A stretch of DNA of 64,000 nucleotides from Pterobdella sp. o SKG-2022 (taxonomy: Eukaryota; Annelida; Clitellata; Hirudinida; Piscicolidae): contig OZ038320.1 of assembly GCA_964035795.1 (NCBI GenBank), positions 14,928,030-14,992,029 of the forward strand, in the 5' to 3' direction. The translations under genes were made by a program, and so were the position numbers. This document shows, piece after piece, positions 54,150 to 64,000 of the stretch (within the stretch, counting starts at the first letter, position 1; every line of letters begins with the position of its first letter). Under the pieces are notes generated by a model. That model searched no databases and was not told where the DNA came from. It saw nothing but the letters and a program-made list of their open reading frames with translations.

Positions 54150-56030
54150 TATATAAAGACAATTTCAAATTTACAATTCACTTCATTCATAACGAACGCT
54201 TTTTGGTAATCAATCCAGCCCATTGCTAGATTTTTCTTTCCCGTTTTTACCTCTTTCAGTATCATCTTGTCTATGTATAACTGATCACCTGTTCCTCTGC
54301 TTTTCCTTCTGCGTCCTTTTTGTTCTTCTGGGAGAAAGTAGTTGTTTTCCATAAAGGCGTAGATAACTGTTAATAACGCTGTCAATATTTTCCAAAATAA
54401 TGGTAGGGATGTGATTGGCCTATAGTTGCTTGCAAACGTTCCTTTTGATTTATCTTTTTTTCTCAAAACCGTTCGGCCTTTTGTCATCCACGCTGGAGTT
54501 GTTCCTTTGTTGCATTCTGCTAGATATTTTACTAACCATTGATGCATGGACTTGAAGTTTTTCAGCCAAAACCCTTGTACACCGTCTGGTCCAGGTGCTT
54601 TCCAGTTTGGTATTTTCGACAAGACATTTTGCACTTTTCCAGAATTAATAATAAATTCTTCTTGTTTTGGTTTTCCATTTATTGAAGTTTTGAAGTCTTT
54701 TAACCACTTGGCATTTCCATTATGTGTTCCATTTTTACTCCATAAGTTTGACCAAAACTCTTTTGCTTCTTTTTTTCCTGGTATCTCATTTGTGAAGTGC
54801 ACATCTTCACTGGTCAAGCGACTATAGAAACCACTTTCGTTGTTCCTAAATTGTCAGTTCTGATGGTATTGCTTTATTCGGTGGTCATATCTTTTAATTT
54901 TCCCACTTTTGGCTTTCAATTTTTGTATTAGCTCCTCTTTTACTCCTAGCAGTTTTGTTTCTTTCAACTTATATTTTCTTTGCAGCGTTTCCAAATTTTT
55001 CTTTTTTATTGGCTTATTTTCTATTATTGCATTCACCCAACTTAGCTCTCTTCTTATATCTTTTATTTGGCCTTCTAGTTGACGTTTCCACCAGGGTTCT
55101 TTCTTGATTTCTGTCTTACCAATTTTAACTCCCACCATATCAGTCACTAGAACAGCTCCGTAATATATCGGATCATTAGTTTCAGTAATACTTTTCACTT
55201 TTATTTTGCCAAGTATATCATCTATTTTCTTTAAAGCTGCATATAGTTTTGTTTTATCAATATCTTTTAATGCTGGTAATATTGTTCTATTATTCTTATT
55301 TATTTCATTCAACCGGTTTAACAAACTGTTTTTTCTGTCTTTTGACTTCCATTTCAAAAGAATCTTTCTCAATAGGCATCTCATCACCAAACCTATCAAC
55401 TCCATTCCTTTCACATCCTATCTCTTCTATAAGCACTGACGTTTTATCTTCACAATACAATTTTAACTCTTTAAATTCTAATTGAAAAAACCATTGGTTT
55501 TTTATTATTTGGCTTTTTTGGTCAATCAATCTCTGCTGACTAACAGCGAACATGTTCATTTTCTTCCAAAGAATATGCATTCTTTTTCCGTACCCGAAGC
55601 GACTTGGTTTGCTGCAAAAGTAGCACTTCATCACAATCCTGATGTCTGGTACTGACCATTTTCGTTTCTGTTTCTTAGCAGCAACGGTGTTACGACCTGG
55701 CTCATACTGCTGGGGCATGAGACACCTGCTGTGCGAGAGGCATTCACCTTTGGTTCAAGTCTCATTGACGCCGTTATTCGTATCTAATTTATTCTGCATT
55801 TCACTTCCTTTTGAGGCTAGTTATTTTTAGGTTGAACTACCACCAGTATTTTTATCATGACACCATCACTAGGGTGATTGCCTACCAAAGCTGAAAAGCA
55901 CACCCTACCCATATAATTATTTTCTGGAAACTTTACCCAAAAATCATCTGGGAGTTGTTTTCTGTCAGAGTTGTCTCTCTTAGCCTTCACTCCTGACAAG
56001 GACCTTACCCGCAAGGCAACGGAAAATATT
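54150..56030 (-). mobile_element. LINE family D (R2-like), copy 2, 5' half
   Basis: It complements copy 1. On the minus strand: a leader at about 56030-55800, an N-terminal region at 55718-55305 (MPQQYEPGRNTVAAKKQKRK, MKCYFCSKPSRFGYGKR), and a middle ORF at 55414-54854 (DPIYYGAVLVTDMVGVKIGK, EPWWKRQLEGQIKDIRRELS). The RT start at 54817-54137 has FWSNLWSKNGTHNGNAKW, NWKAPGPDGVQGFWLKNF, NYRPITSLPL, RRRKSRGTGDQLYIDKM and AMGWIDYQKAF. It stops just after RT motif A, so the catalytic YxDD and 3' half are absent. Identity with copy 1 over the shared part is high, implying the two copies were active not very long apart. Confidence 0.85.
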
Positions 56031-56437
56031 TGATAGTTATTAATATATTCTTTAAAAAATGAAAACCCATAATTTATAGAATATAATAAAAAATAATTTT
56101 ACAATTATAAAATTTTTTGTTTTTTAGCCCAATACTAAAATGACATTTGTATCAAGTCAAAATAAAAGCTTCAAATAACTGAGACTAAGTTTATAATTGA
56201 CTAAAACTGAAATCAGTGAAGTATTAAGTGAAAAATAGCAAATATAATTTGAAAAAAAAAACTGAAAATAATGAAAAGATGTAACAGGAGCAGTAACTAA
56301 TAAAAATATACATTGAAGTCAAAACCATAAAAATATTCCCATAAATTGTTAAATGGTATTAATATCATATAAGATTTTGAATGATAGCAAATATTTATAT
56401 AAAATAAATGAATACTCTTATGTATTTTCAATTAAAT
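56031..56437. other. AT-rich spacer
   Basis: No gene or repeat recognised. Confidence 0.4.
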
Positions 56438-56443
56438 AAATAA

Positions 56444-56528
<85 letters not shown>
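56438..56528. repeat. AT microsatellite
   Basis: About 80 bases of perfect TA dinucleotide, preceded by a short AAAT repeat. Confidence 0.97.
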
Positions 56529-57690
<1,162 letters not shown>

Positions 57691-58300
57691 TGATGATAAT
57701 TTTTCTCATTTCTTTGGTTTTTAGCGGAACCAGTCTGTCTTCTCTCTTACATTCCGTTCTTTTCCACACATCACTACTTATTTACAGAATTCTTTCCCAC
57801 TCAAACTGCATTAATCTTTTTTTCGAGCTTTTTCGCGAGCGTTTTTTTTTCGACTACTCAAGCGCCTCTTTTGCAAATCTTTTGCACAATCTGTGTGTCT
57901 TACAATGAATGAAAATTATTATGATGCCAATTTTTTTATAAAATTTTTGCATTTACCCCAGTCGTTGTCGTGAATAATGCTTTTGACTTCCCAAATTTAT
58001 TTTATTTTCACTTTCATTGAATGTCTAAGTTTTCAATTAAATTGGTTTTCTAGTTTTCTCATTAGGACGTATTGAAACGTATTTGCTTTTTTACTATCAA
58101 TTTGAAACTTTCTAGTTAATTTTTTTTTATTTGTTCTATTTGATAGTATTCCTACAATTTCATTTTCATAATTTTTGAATTTAAAAAAAAATATACTATT
58201 AGTAAAAAAAAAACTGAAAATTGCACTTATTGATCAATGTGAATGAGCACACAAGCTGCCCTCTGGTGGTGAGTGTTTGTAGGCACTTCTGTGATGTGTG
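57691..58300. other. Unresolved stretch
   Basis: AT-rich, with a Phe/Leu/Ser-rich ORF continuing out of the TTA repeat to 57908. No motif; not called as a gene. Confidence 0.35.
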
Positions 58301-58391
58301 GGTGTGTGTGTGTGTGTGTGTGTGTTTTTACGTGTGTAGATATGAAAATACACACATCTACACACGTAAAAACACATACACACACACACAA
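58301..58391. repeat. Inverted repeat ending in TG/CA runs
   Basis: The left arm is a TG run followed by tttttacgtgtgtagat. The right arm is the complement, atctacacacgtaaaaacac, followed by a CA run, with a loop of about 10 bases. The two microsatellite arms together make a hairpin of about 40 bp. Confidence 0.8.
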
Positions 58392-58756
58392 ATCACGAGA
58401 ATGTATTGAACTATTTTAAATGTTATGTATTTTAGTTTTCTAGTTATTATCTACAAAAATATTATAATTTTCTCAAAGTTAGCAAATGTCATAAAAAATT
58501 TCTTCATTATATAATATTTGTTAAATAGTATAATATTTATTATTATTTCTCTATTTCATATCCAAATAAATATGCAATATATTTTTTGAAAAATCCAAAT
58601 CCTACTCTATTAATATCATTTGGATTTATAGTAATATTTATATGTGTTGTGTTCATACTTAACATTAGTTTCACAAGTTTTTGTTGTTATAACACTTGAT
58701 ATTCTTTCTGAAAAGTTAAAAATTGCTTTATTGCAATGGCTTTGTTGTAACAAAGA

Positions 58757-58868
58757 AAACAAGTTGAAACATGGAGAGGAACTATTGAACTAACCGCTGG
58801 TAACTTTACACCAAACAACACAAACACCATTGATAGAAGCCACAACAAAACCTTCAGTGTGCTCATTT
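58757..58868 (+). CDS. Possible terminal exon of an unknown gene
   Basis: After an acceptor-like ttgttgtaacaaag the phase reads KQVETWRGTIELTAGNFTPN and NTIDRSHNKTFSVLI, then TGA. The opposite strand has a 63-codon ORF with a hydrophobic start, so strand choice is uncertain. No family is recognised and no upstream exon was found. This is a weak call kept because the codon use looks coding. Confidence 0.2.
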
Positions 58869-59190
58869 GAACTTCCAATACAATGCTCCTACCAGAATAA
58901 ACTGCCTATTTTCTCACCATTGAGTTTAATTAAAAAAGTTCATTTTCTCATTTCATTGTTTTATTTTATTGTTTAGTTATTTTTAGTTCAAACTGCAATA
59001 TTTTATTTCTCATTTCTCATAATGACTATTATTTTTCATACAAATGCAGGTAAAATATTTTGTATAATATTCACTTTGTTCATTCACCAATTATTATATT
59101 TATAATGGTATAATGACATTAAATTCTTTCTGGGGATATACATTCGTCCTTTAAACTCATTTAATCTTATTGATATCGCTAAGTGGCAAA
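58869..59190. other. AT-rich spacer
   Basis: No gene or repeat recognised. Confidence 0.4.
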
Positions 59191-59194
59191 ATAT

Positions 59195-59620
59195 TTCAAC
59201 TCAACAACATCAATTACACCATAAACATATCCGCCACCCAAAACACCACTCAGGCACAAATACAAAACAACACACAAAAATAGTTCACGAATACATATCA
59301 TCCACCCACAAAAAATCCTCGACCCCCCCCCCCATATACGACTCAAAAACCATTCTATCTCACCACACACGACGCACCCTCGCCTAACTCAGATCAAACA
59401 AATCACCCTTCATCCTTTCATACCTTAACAGAATTTCACCATTATCCTCTCTTTCACCCTAATGCCCACTCTGCCACACCCACCCTCATGCCACGCATCA
59501 CTTTTTCACATGCCCCAAAATTAATACTAGACCGGGCTCCAAGAGTCTGTGGACCAAACTCTGTGAGAACGGCTGAGCTTTTGAAAAACTGAAGTTCCTA
59601 ATAGAAACCTGAGAAGCAGT
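59195..59620 (+). mobile_element. LINE family G, 3' end fragment
   Basis: It starts with the same sequence as 6301 (tcaacaacatcaattacacc, cataaacatatccgcca) and continues beyond the end of that copy. It encodes SKTILSHHTRRTLA, FILSYLNRISPLSSLSP and a CPLCHTHPHATHHFFTCPK knuckle (C-x2-C...H...C), the usual C-terminal zinc motif of this kind of LINE. Frameshifts are present. Confidence 0.7.
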
Positions 59621-59639
59621 CACCCACGACATAACGCCT

Positions 59640-60480
59640 GGAGGAAATAAGGGTTTCATAAGAAGAAGACTAGAGGGTGTTAAGTGGAAAATAAAATGAA
59701 GCTTTGATTTTCTTGAAAAACTTCAATGTAAACATTGGGCAAAAATTAATGGGTTTGAAGGTTTTTATGGTGGTTTTGGATAAGGCAAGAAAAATTTAAA
59801 AAGTAAATTGTTAGAGTTCTGTATTTAAAATGATTTCCGTGTGGGTGACAGCTGCTTTAGGAAATAAAGTAAAGGAAAGGTTACATTTAACCGAAGAACT
59901 AGTGGTAAGAAGATAGACTTTGTATTGATAAAGGGAAAGCAAAGAATGTTTTTAAAAAATGTAAGGGCAATTAGAGGTGAGCTACAGCATAAGCTATTGA
60001 AAGTGTTTCTAGAAGAAAAATGGGTTAGAAATATTCGGTAAAGCTTTGCCAAAGACAATATCACACAAAAGTGTGGAAATTTTTGAATGATGATATAAAG
60101 GCCAATTTCTCTAACAAAATGGAGATTTTGTATGATCAATGAGATGAACAGAATGCATGGCTAAAATATAAATTTCGCTCTAAAAGCTACTGCAAAGGAT
60201 TGTGGAGGGAATAGAGGTAGGTCTCAGCCCGGTGAAACTTGGTGGGCAAATCAGGATATGCAAAAATCCATCTTAGAGATGAGGGAAAGTTTTTGAAGGT
60301 GAAAACATCTACCGTCGGTTGAAAATAAATTCCGCTATGCCTCTGATAAGAAAAAAGCTAAGAGAGCTGTAACTGAGGCAATGAAAAAAATATTCGGAGA
60401 AGATACTGAAGGATGGAATGTCGTATTTTTTTAGATTGAGAATGATGAAGGAAGTGTCTGGCTTAGCAGATAAAACGAAG
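59640..60480 (+). mobile_element. LINE family B, copy 3, endonuclease fragment
   Basis: It matches 13970-14740: gggtttgaaggtttttatgg, ctttgtattgataaaggg, then the linker region (cagcccggtgaaacttggtg at about 60217). All frames are broken. It is truncated at both ends. Confidence 0.75.
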
Positions 60481-60544
60481 TTTTAAAATTTTCTATTTCT
60501 CCCTCTAAGAAAACAGGGTTTTGCTTTGGTTTTTATATTTTTCA

Positions 60545-60715
60545 TTAATCTTTTAGTTGGTTTGGTTTTTTTTGCTATTTCTATTAATATTTTTCAGTAC
60601 TTTCACAATTTTTTAAAATTTCTATGATTGTTCCAAATCTGCTCCAATCCTATTTTTTTATCAAAAATATTAATGAAAAATAGCATAACAAAACCAAACT
60701 AAAACAATTCCTCAA
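60545..60715. repeat. Imperfect inverted repeat
   Basis: The left arm at about 60548-60597 (ttagttggtttggtttttt, tgctatttctattaat) is roughly complementary to the right arm at about 60664-60712 (attaatgaaaaatagca, aaaccaaactaaaa). The arms are about 45 bases with mismatches. Probably a decayed MITE. Confidence 0.45.
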
Positions 60716-60779
60716 TCCTATTGGCTATTGGAAAAAGCTTAAGCATCATTGTAATTATACCGTCAAGTGCTTTTAATTT

Positions 60780-61150
60780 GAACATAAGCTGCCAGACTTG
60801 GAGCCTTACTGTAGAAGTTCTTGTTTTTGAAAACGCAACATCTTATATTGGTCTGTTTATCAACATAAGCAAGACGGAATTCATCAGCTTCAATGAAACA
60901 GGTTCCGTGACATCTACTAATGGAAACACTATTTAGAAACTAAATAACTTCATATACTTGAGGAATAAAGGGAATGAAGTGAAGATTTCAAGTATCTCGG
61001 CACGTGATGGAGAGTACTGATCTATAATGAAAAACGCTTTATAAATACCGCATTACATTACGGTGAAATCAACTCCTTTGTGGAGCTGAAACATGGACAT
61101 TAGCTAAAAACCTTGAAAAAAAACATAGATGGAACCTACACAAGCTGCTT
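60780..61150 (+). mobile_element. RTE-like LINE family F, second fragment
   Basis: It encodes KTEFISFNETGSVTSTNGNT at about 60875, then FIYLRNKGNE. After a SINE tail (61017-61068) it continues as LKTLKKNIDGTYTSC, corresponding to LTKKLETKLNGYYTKM in the 12612 copy. The sequence between is deleted. Confidence 0.65.
61017..61068 (+). mobile_element. SINE-1 3' tail in LINE F
   Basis: The stretch gatctataatgaaaaacgct, then ttataaataccgcattacat, is the SINE-1 3' end. It interrupts the LINE F fragment. Confidence 0.65.
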
Positions 61151-61152
61151 AA

Positions 61153-61430
61153 GTTTAACTTCAAATTCAAATTGTTAAAATTGTCTTTGCCTCAATTTTA
61201 AATTCTGAAAAGTGAAATATGTCAAAATTAACATTCAAATTTTTCAAATGTGTTTATGAAACATTTCAATTTTCATTTCACGCTATCTTCGAAGATCTTT
61301 CCAAGTTTTTCTTTGGGTCTAGGCTTTGGCAGTTGTTCCGATGTTCAAGAGATTTTTAGTTTTCTTTTTTTTCGTAGTCAATGCTCATATTTTTATCAGT
61401 CCTTATATTATCCCTAATAACCTTCATTTT
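61153..61430. other. Spacer
   Basis: No recognised feature between LINE F and LINE J. Confidence 0.35.
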
Positions 61431-61434
61431 CGAA

Positions 61435-62770
61435 AATACTTATGAAAAATACTTGTGAGCGAGTAACTTTCACAGCCGAAAACCTACCCAAAGTAATAAA
61501 TAAAAGCATTCTAATCCCATTCAAAAATCTGAAAAAAAAGAAAGAGCCAATTGAAAAGCTACGACGCATTCTTTTACTCATAGCCACCAGAAAAATCTTA
61601 GCAATCAGCTTATTAAACAGAATATTTGATGGAATAAGCAAGCTTATTCCACCCTCGCAAACAGCATATCAACCAGGCCGAGGAACAACCGAAGATGTCA
61701 TGACATGTAAACTTCTGATAGAAAAAGCTATCAACTTCTTTCACTAAAACACCAGTGTTCTGCTGCTAGACATAAGCAAAGTTTTCGACAATATTGACAG
61801 AAACAAACTTGCTTTTCTTGAAATAAACACTAAATCCAGACGAAGTACACCTCATATCAATTTTTATCCATGACTTGTCGATTTAAGTAAAAGTTGAAAA
61901 AAAGTACTCGAAAAATATTTTCAAAACCAGCAAAGGAGTACCACAAAAGGATCATCTACCTCTCAAAAGCTCTCACATCTACCGAAAATATGAAAATGCA
62001 ACTAAGCAGAGAACTCAAGGATCACAACTACTAAATTCCCTCAACATCAAACATCATAGAAATGCAATATGCTGATGGCATAACTTGGATTTCAAACAGC
62101 AATGAAGATTTTGAAGAAATTCTCAAAACAATTCCAACCAAAATTTCCTAAATAACCTTACAATAAACAAAACAAAAACCGAGCAATACTGGATGGCCAG
62201 AAATCACGACTACACATGAAAAAAGTGTATGTACCTAGACACTCTTTGTGATAAAGAATCGGACATCAAAAACAGGAAAATTTTAGCCTTCAATGCGCTC
62301 TCAAAAAACATTAGAATATTTAAAAATAATAAATTCAGCCTCCAAACCAAAAAAAAAAGTCTTCGAAGCCTACATATCATACCTTTACAACAGTGAAGAC
62401 CATGACAGAGAGGTTGAACAAAATGGTAGACAGCACCAGTAAAAGACTTCTAAGAGTTGTGGCAAACATCAAATGACCAGAAAAAATATCGAATAAAGAT
62501 CTACAGATTCTACTTCAATACGAGAGTTTGAGCACAACAAAAAAAAGAAGACTAAACTTTGTGGGTCACATGCTTAAACAAAAACCTGGAACGCCGGTTA
62601 AGATAAGCCTGTTAAAAGACCTAGAGTTACACCAAAGAAAACCTGGTACTGCCTCATCAAAAAAGATCTCGAAGGGCTAGGAATAAAGATCGAAGATGAA
62701 AGTACCTGGAGCACAGTTTTAAACCGCAGCCGATAGAAACGAAGTCAGTCGAGCCATGTTAACTTGACGG
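61435..62770 (+). mobile_element. LINE family J (RTE-like), RT and C-terminal region
   Basis: It contains NKSILIPFKNLKKKKEPIEK with LRRILLLIATRKILAISLLN at 61499, QTAYQPGRGTTEDVMTCKLL at 61660, a VLLLDISKVFDNIDRNKL motif A at about 61753 in shifted frame, MQYADGITW at 62063-62086, a YLDTLCDKESDIKNRKI thumb region at about 62231, and a C-terminal RRRLNFVGHMLKQKPGTP block at about 62548. The YADD motif is YADG (Gly codon 62077-62079), and the frame is broken. Confidence 0.75.
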
Positions 62771-63084
62771 AAAGCTTTTTAAATGAATTATGAAACAGTA
62801 AATTCGTTAAAATTTGTTTACAATCTCTGCTTATATAATTAGCTAAACTGCATATATAATTAGCACTTAGTCCATGTGCGCTCGAGTCTGCAAAAGTGGT
62901 TTACTTTATAAAAAAATAAAAGTGACAAAAATCTTTTTAAAAAAATCAATTTTAATAGAATTTTTTTTTTTAAAACACACTTTCAATTAAGTAAATGGTT
63001 CTAATCAGTTTTAATTTACAGCACAACCCTAGTCTCATAAAGATATAATCATGTGATATAAACATAATTGTTCCTTACCCGAAA
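62771..63084. other. Upstream region of the V-ATPase gene
   Basis: About 310 bases between LINE J and the V-ATPase start codon. AT-rich; no clear TATA box or initiator can be singled out. It must hold the promoter or a trans-splice acceptor if the gene is transcribed from here. Confidence 0.35.
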
Positions 63085-63884
63085 ATGCATTCCAATGTGA
63101 GACTCATAGAAATGAATTGGGAACCAATTTATACTCCATTTTTTGGAATCTTAGGAGCATCTTTTGCGATGATTTTTACAGGTTTATTTTCAATTTCAAT
63201 AATTCATTTTGAATTCACCTAAACTAATATTGTAAAGCTTTGGGAGCAGCTTACGGTACAGCAAAGGCAGGAACCGGAATCGCTTCGATGGCTGTTTCAA
63301 GACCAGATCTTATAATGAAATCAATTATTCCTGTAGTTATGGCTGGTATTGTGGCCATTTATGGTTTAGTTGTAGCTGCACTTTTAGCTAATCAGTCAGG
63401 TACGCCTGATGTTGGAGAAGCAGGATACACTCTTTATAAGTAAAATATTTTTCACAATTTTTTTTTAAAAACAATCTTTTAAGAATAACTAATTTAACCT
63501 TGTATGAAAACAATTTGTACCAAACAATATTATCTGACTCACAAAAAATTTTTCATTACCAAAAAAGGTTTTTATTTTAACTTGATAATGTGATTAATTT
63601 ATGAACAACATGTTATATCACTAAAGGTTTTTGTTTTGACTGGTAATATTTTAGATTCCTTAATTTTAAACTCTTTCAGGAGCTTTATGCATTTAGGTGC
63701 TGGTTTGAGTGTGGGGTTCACAGGAACAGCTGCTGGATATGCCATTGGTGTAGTTGGAGATTGTGGTGTTAGGGGCACTTGTCAACAGCCTCGTCTTTTT
63801 GTTGGAATGATTCTTGTTCTTATCTTTGCAGAAGTTCTGGGTTTATATGGGCTCATTGTAGCTCTCATTTTATCATCTAAATAG
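63085..63884 (+). CDS. V-type ATPase 16-kDa proteolipid (subunit c), three exons
   Basis: Subunit c forms the proton-carrying rotor ring in the V0 membrane sector of the vacuolar ATPase. Exons 63085-63181, 63238-63439 and 63680-63884 join (GT-AG, introns of 56 and 240 bp) into a 167-residue protein, close to the family's roughly 155. It reads [96 protein letters not shown] and [20 protein letters not shown]. There are four membrane helices. The Glu in FAEVLG is the essential proton-binding carboxylate. Slight extras are a 10-12 residue N-terminus longer than usual and a small [11 protein letters not shown] insertion in the loop before LYKSF. The first ATG (63085) is used; a second in-frame ATG at 63112 would give the more usual N-terminus. 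Confidence 0.96.
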
Positions 63885-63925
63885 ACACATGCTAAAACTT
63901 AAGTTTCGCCATTTGTTTACCTTGA

Positions 63926-63931
63926 AATAAA
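63926..63931 (+). promoter_or_regulatory. Poly(A) signal of the V-ATPase gene
   Basis: AATAAA, 42 bases after the stop codon. Confidence 0.75.
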
Positions 63932-64000
63932 TTTCTAGTTTTTTTTATTATGTTTTATAGCATTTTCTCATGATATAGTTTAGCTGCATTTTTCTACAAA

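Noticed and set aside
58687..58878. Minus-strand 63-codon ORF with signal-peptide-like start
   Set aside because: It overlaps a plausible plus-strand terminal exon; neither is supported by homology, so the minus-strand version was not called.

Overview
The window comes from the nuclear genome of an AT-rich invertebrate animal. The evidence is: metazoan-type split genes with short GT-AG introns (56, 80, 117 and 128 bp), abundant APE-type non-LTR retrotransposons, tRNA-derived SINEs, a Tc/mariner-type DNA transposon, foldback/MITE elements, long microsatellites and one run of 200 Ns (assembly gap). The species cannot be fixed from the sequence. The mix of L2/CR1, RTE and R2-like LINEs fits cnidarians, flatworms or molluscs, but that is inference.

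Host genes occupy little of the window. At the left edge are the last two coding exons of a PP1 (beta-type) protein phosphatase catalytic subunit; its tail carries a one-base homopolymer frameshift. A short unrecognised two-exon gene end lies on the minus strand at 6919-7535. From about 33.2 to 48.9 kb, on the plus strand, an ADAMTS-like secreted zinc metalloprotease can be assembled exon by exon with matching splice phases. It has a complete zinc-binding signature split across an intron, then an ADAMTS-type cysteine-rich region. No thrombospondin repeat was found; instead four successive six-cysteine PLAC-like modules follow, each on its own phase-1/phase-1 exon. At the right edge is a complete three-exon V-ATPase proteolipid (subunit c) gene.

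Everything else is mostly transposon debris. From left to right: a LINE (family B) split by a second LINE (family A) that has an inverted 5' part, as in twin priming; LINE G with a SINE inside; LINEs C and D; LINE E split by RTE-like F and LINE B; an L2-like 3' end; a Tc-like transposon running into the gap; a long TG microsatellite; LINEs K and H; then the protease gene with LINE A, LINE L, LINE H, SINEs and foldback elements in its introns. After the gene come a Penelope-like fragment, a gypsy-like gag-protease fragment, LINEs I and D on the minus strand, and fragments of G, B, F and J before the V-ATPase gene. No transposon ORF is intact, and several have lost catalytic residues. Family letters are local labels for sequences that match one another within this window.
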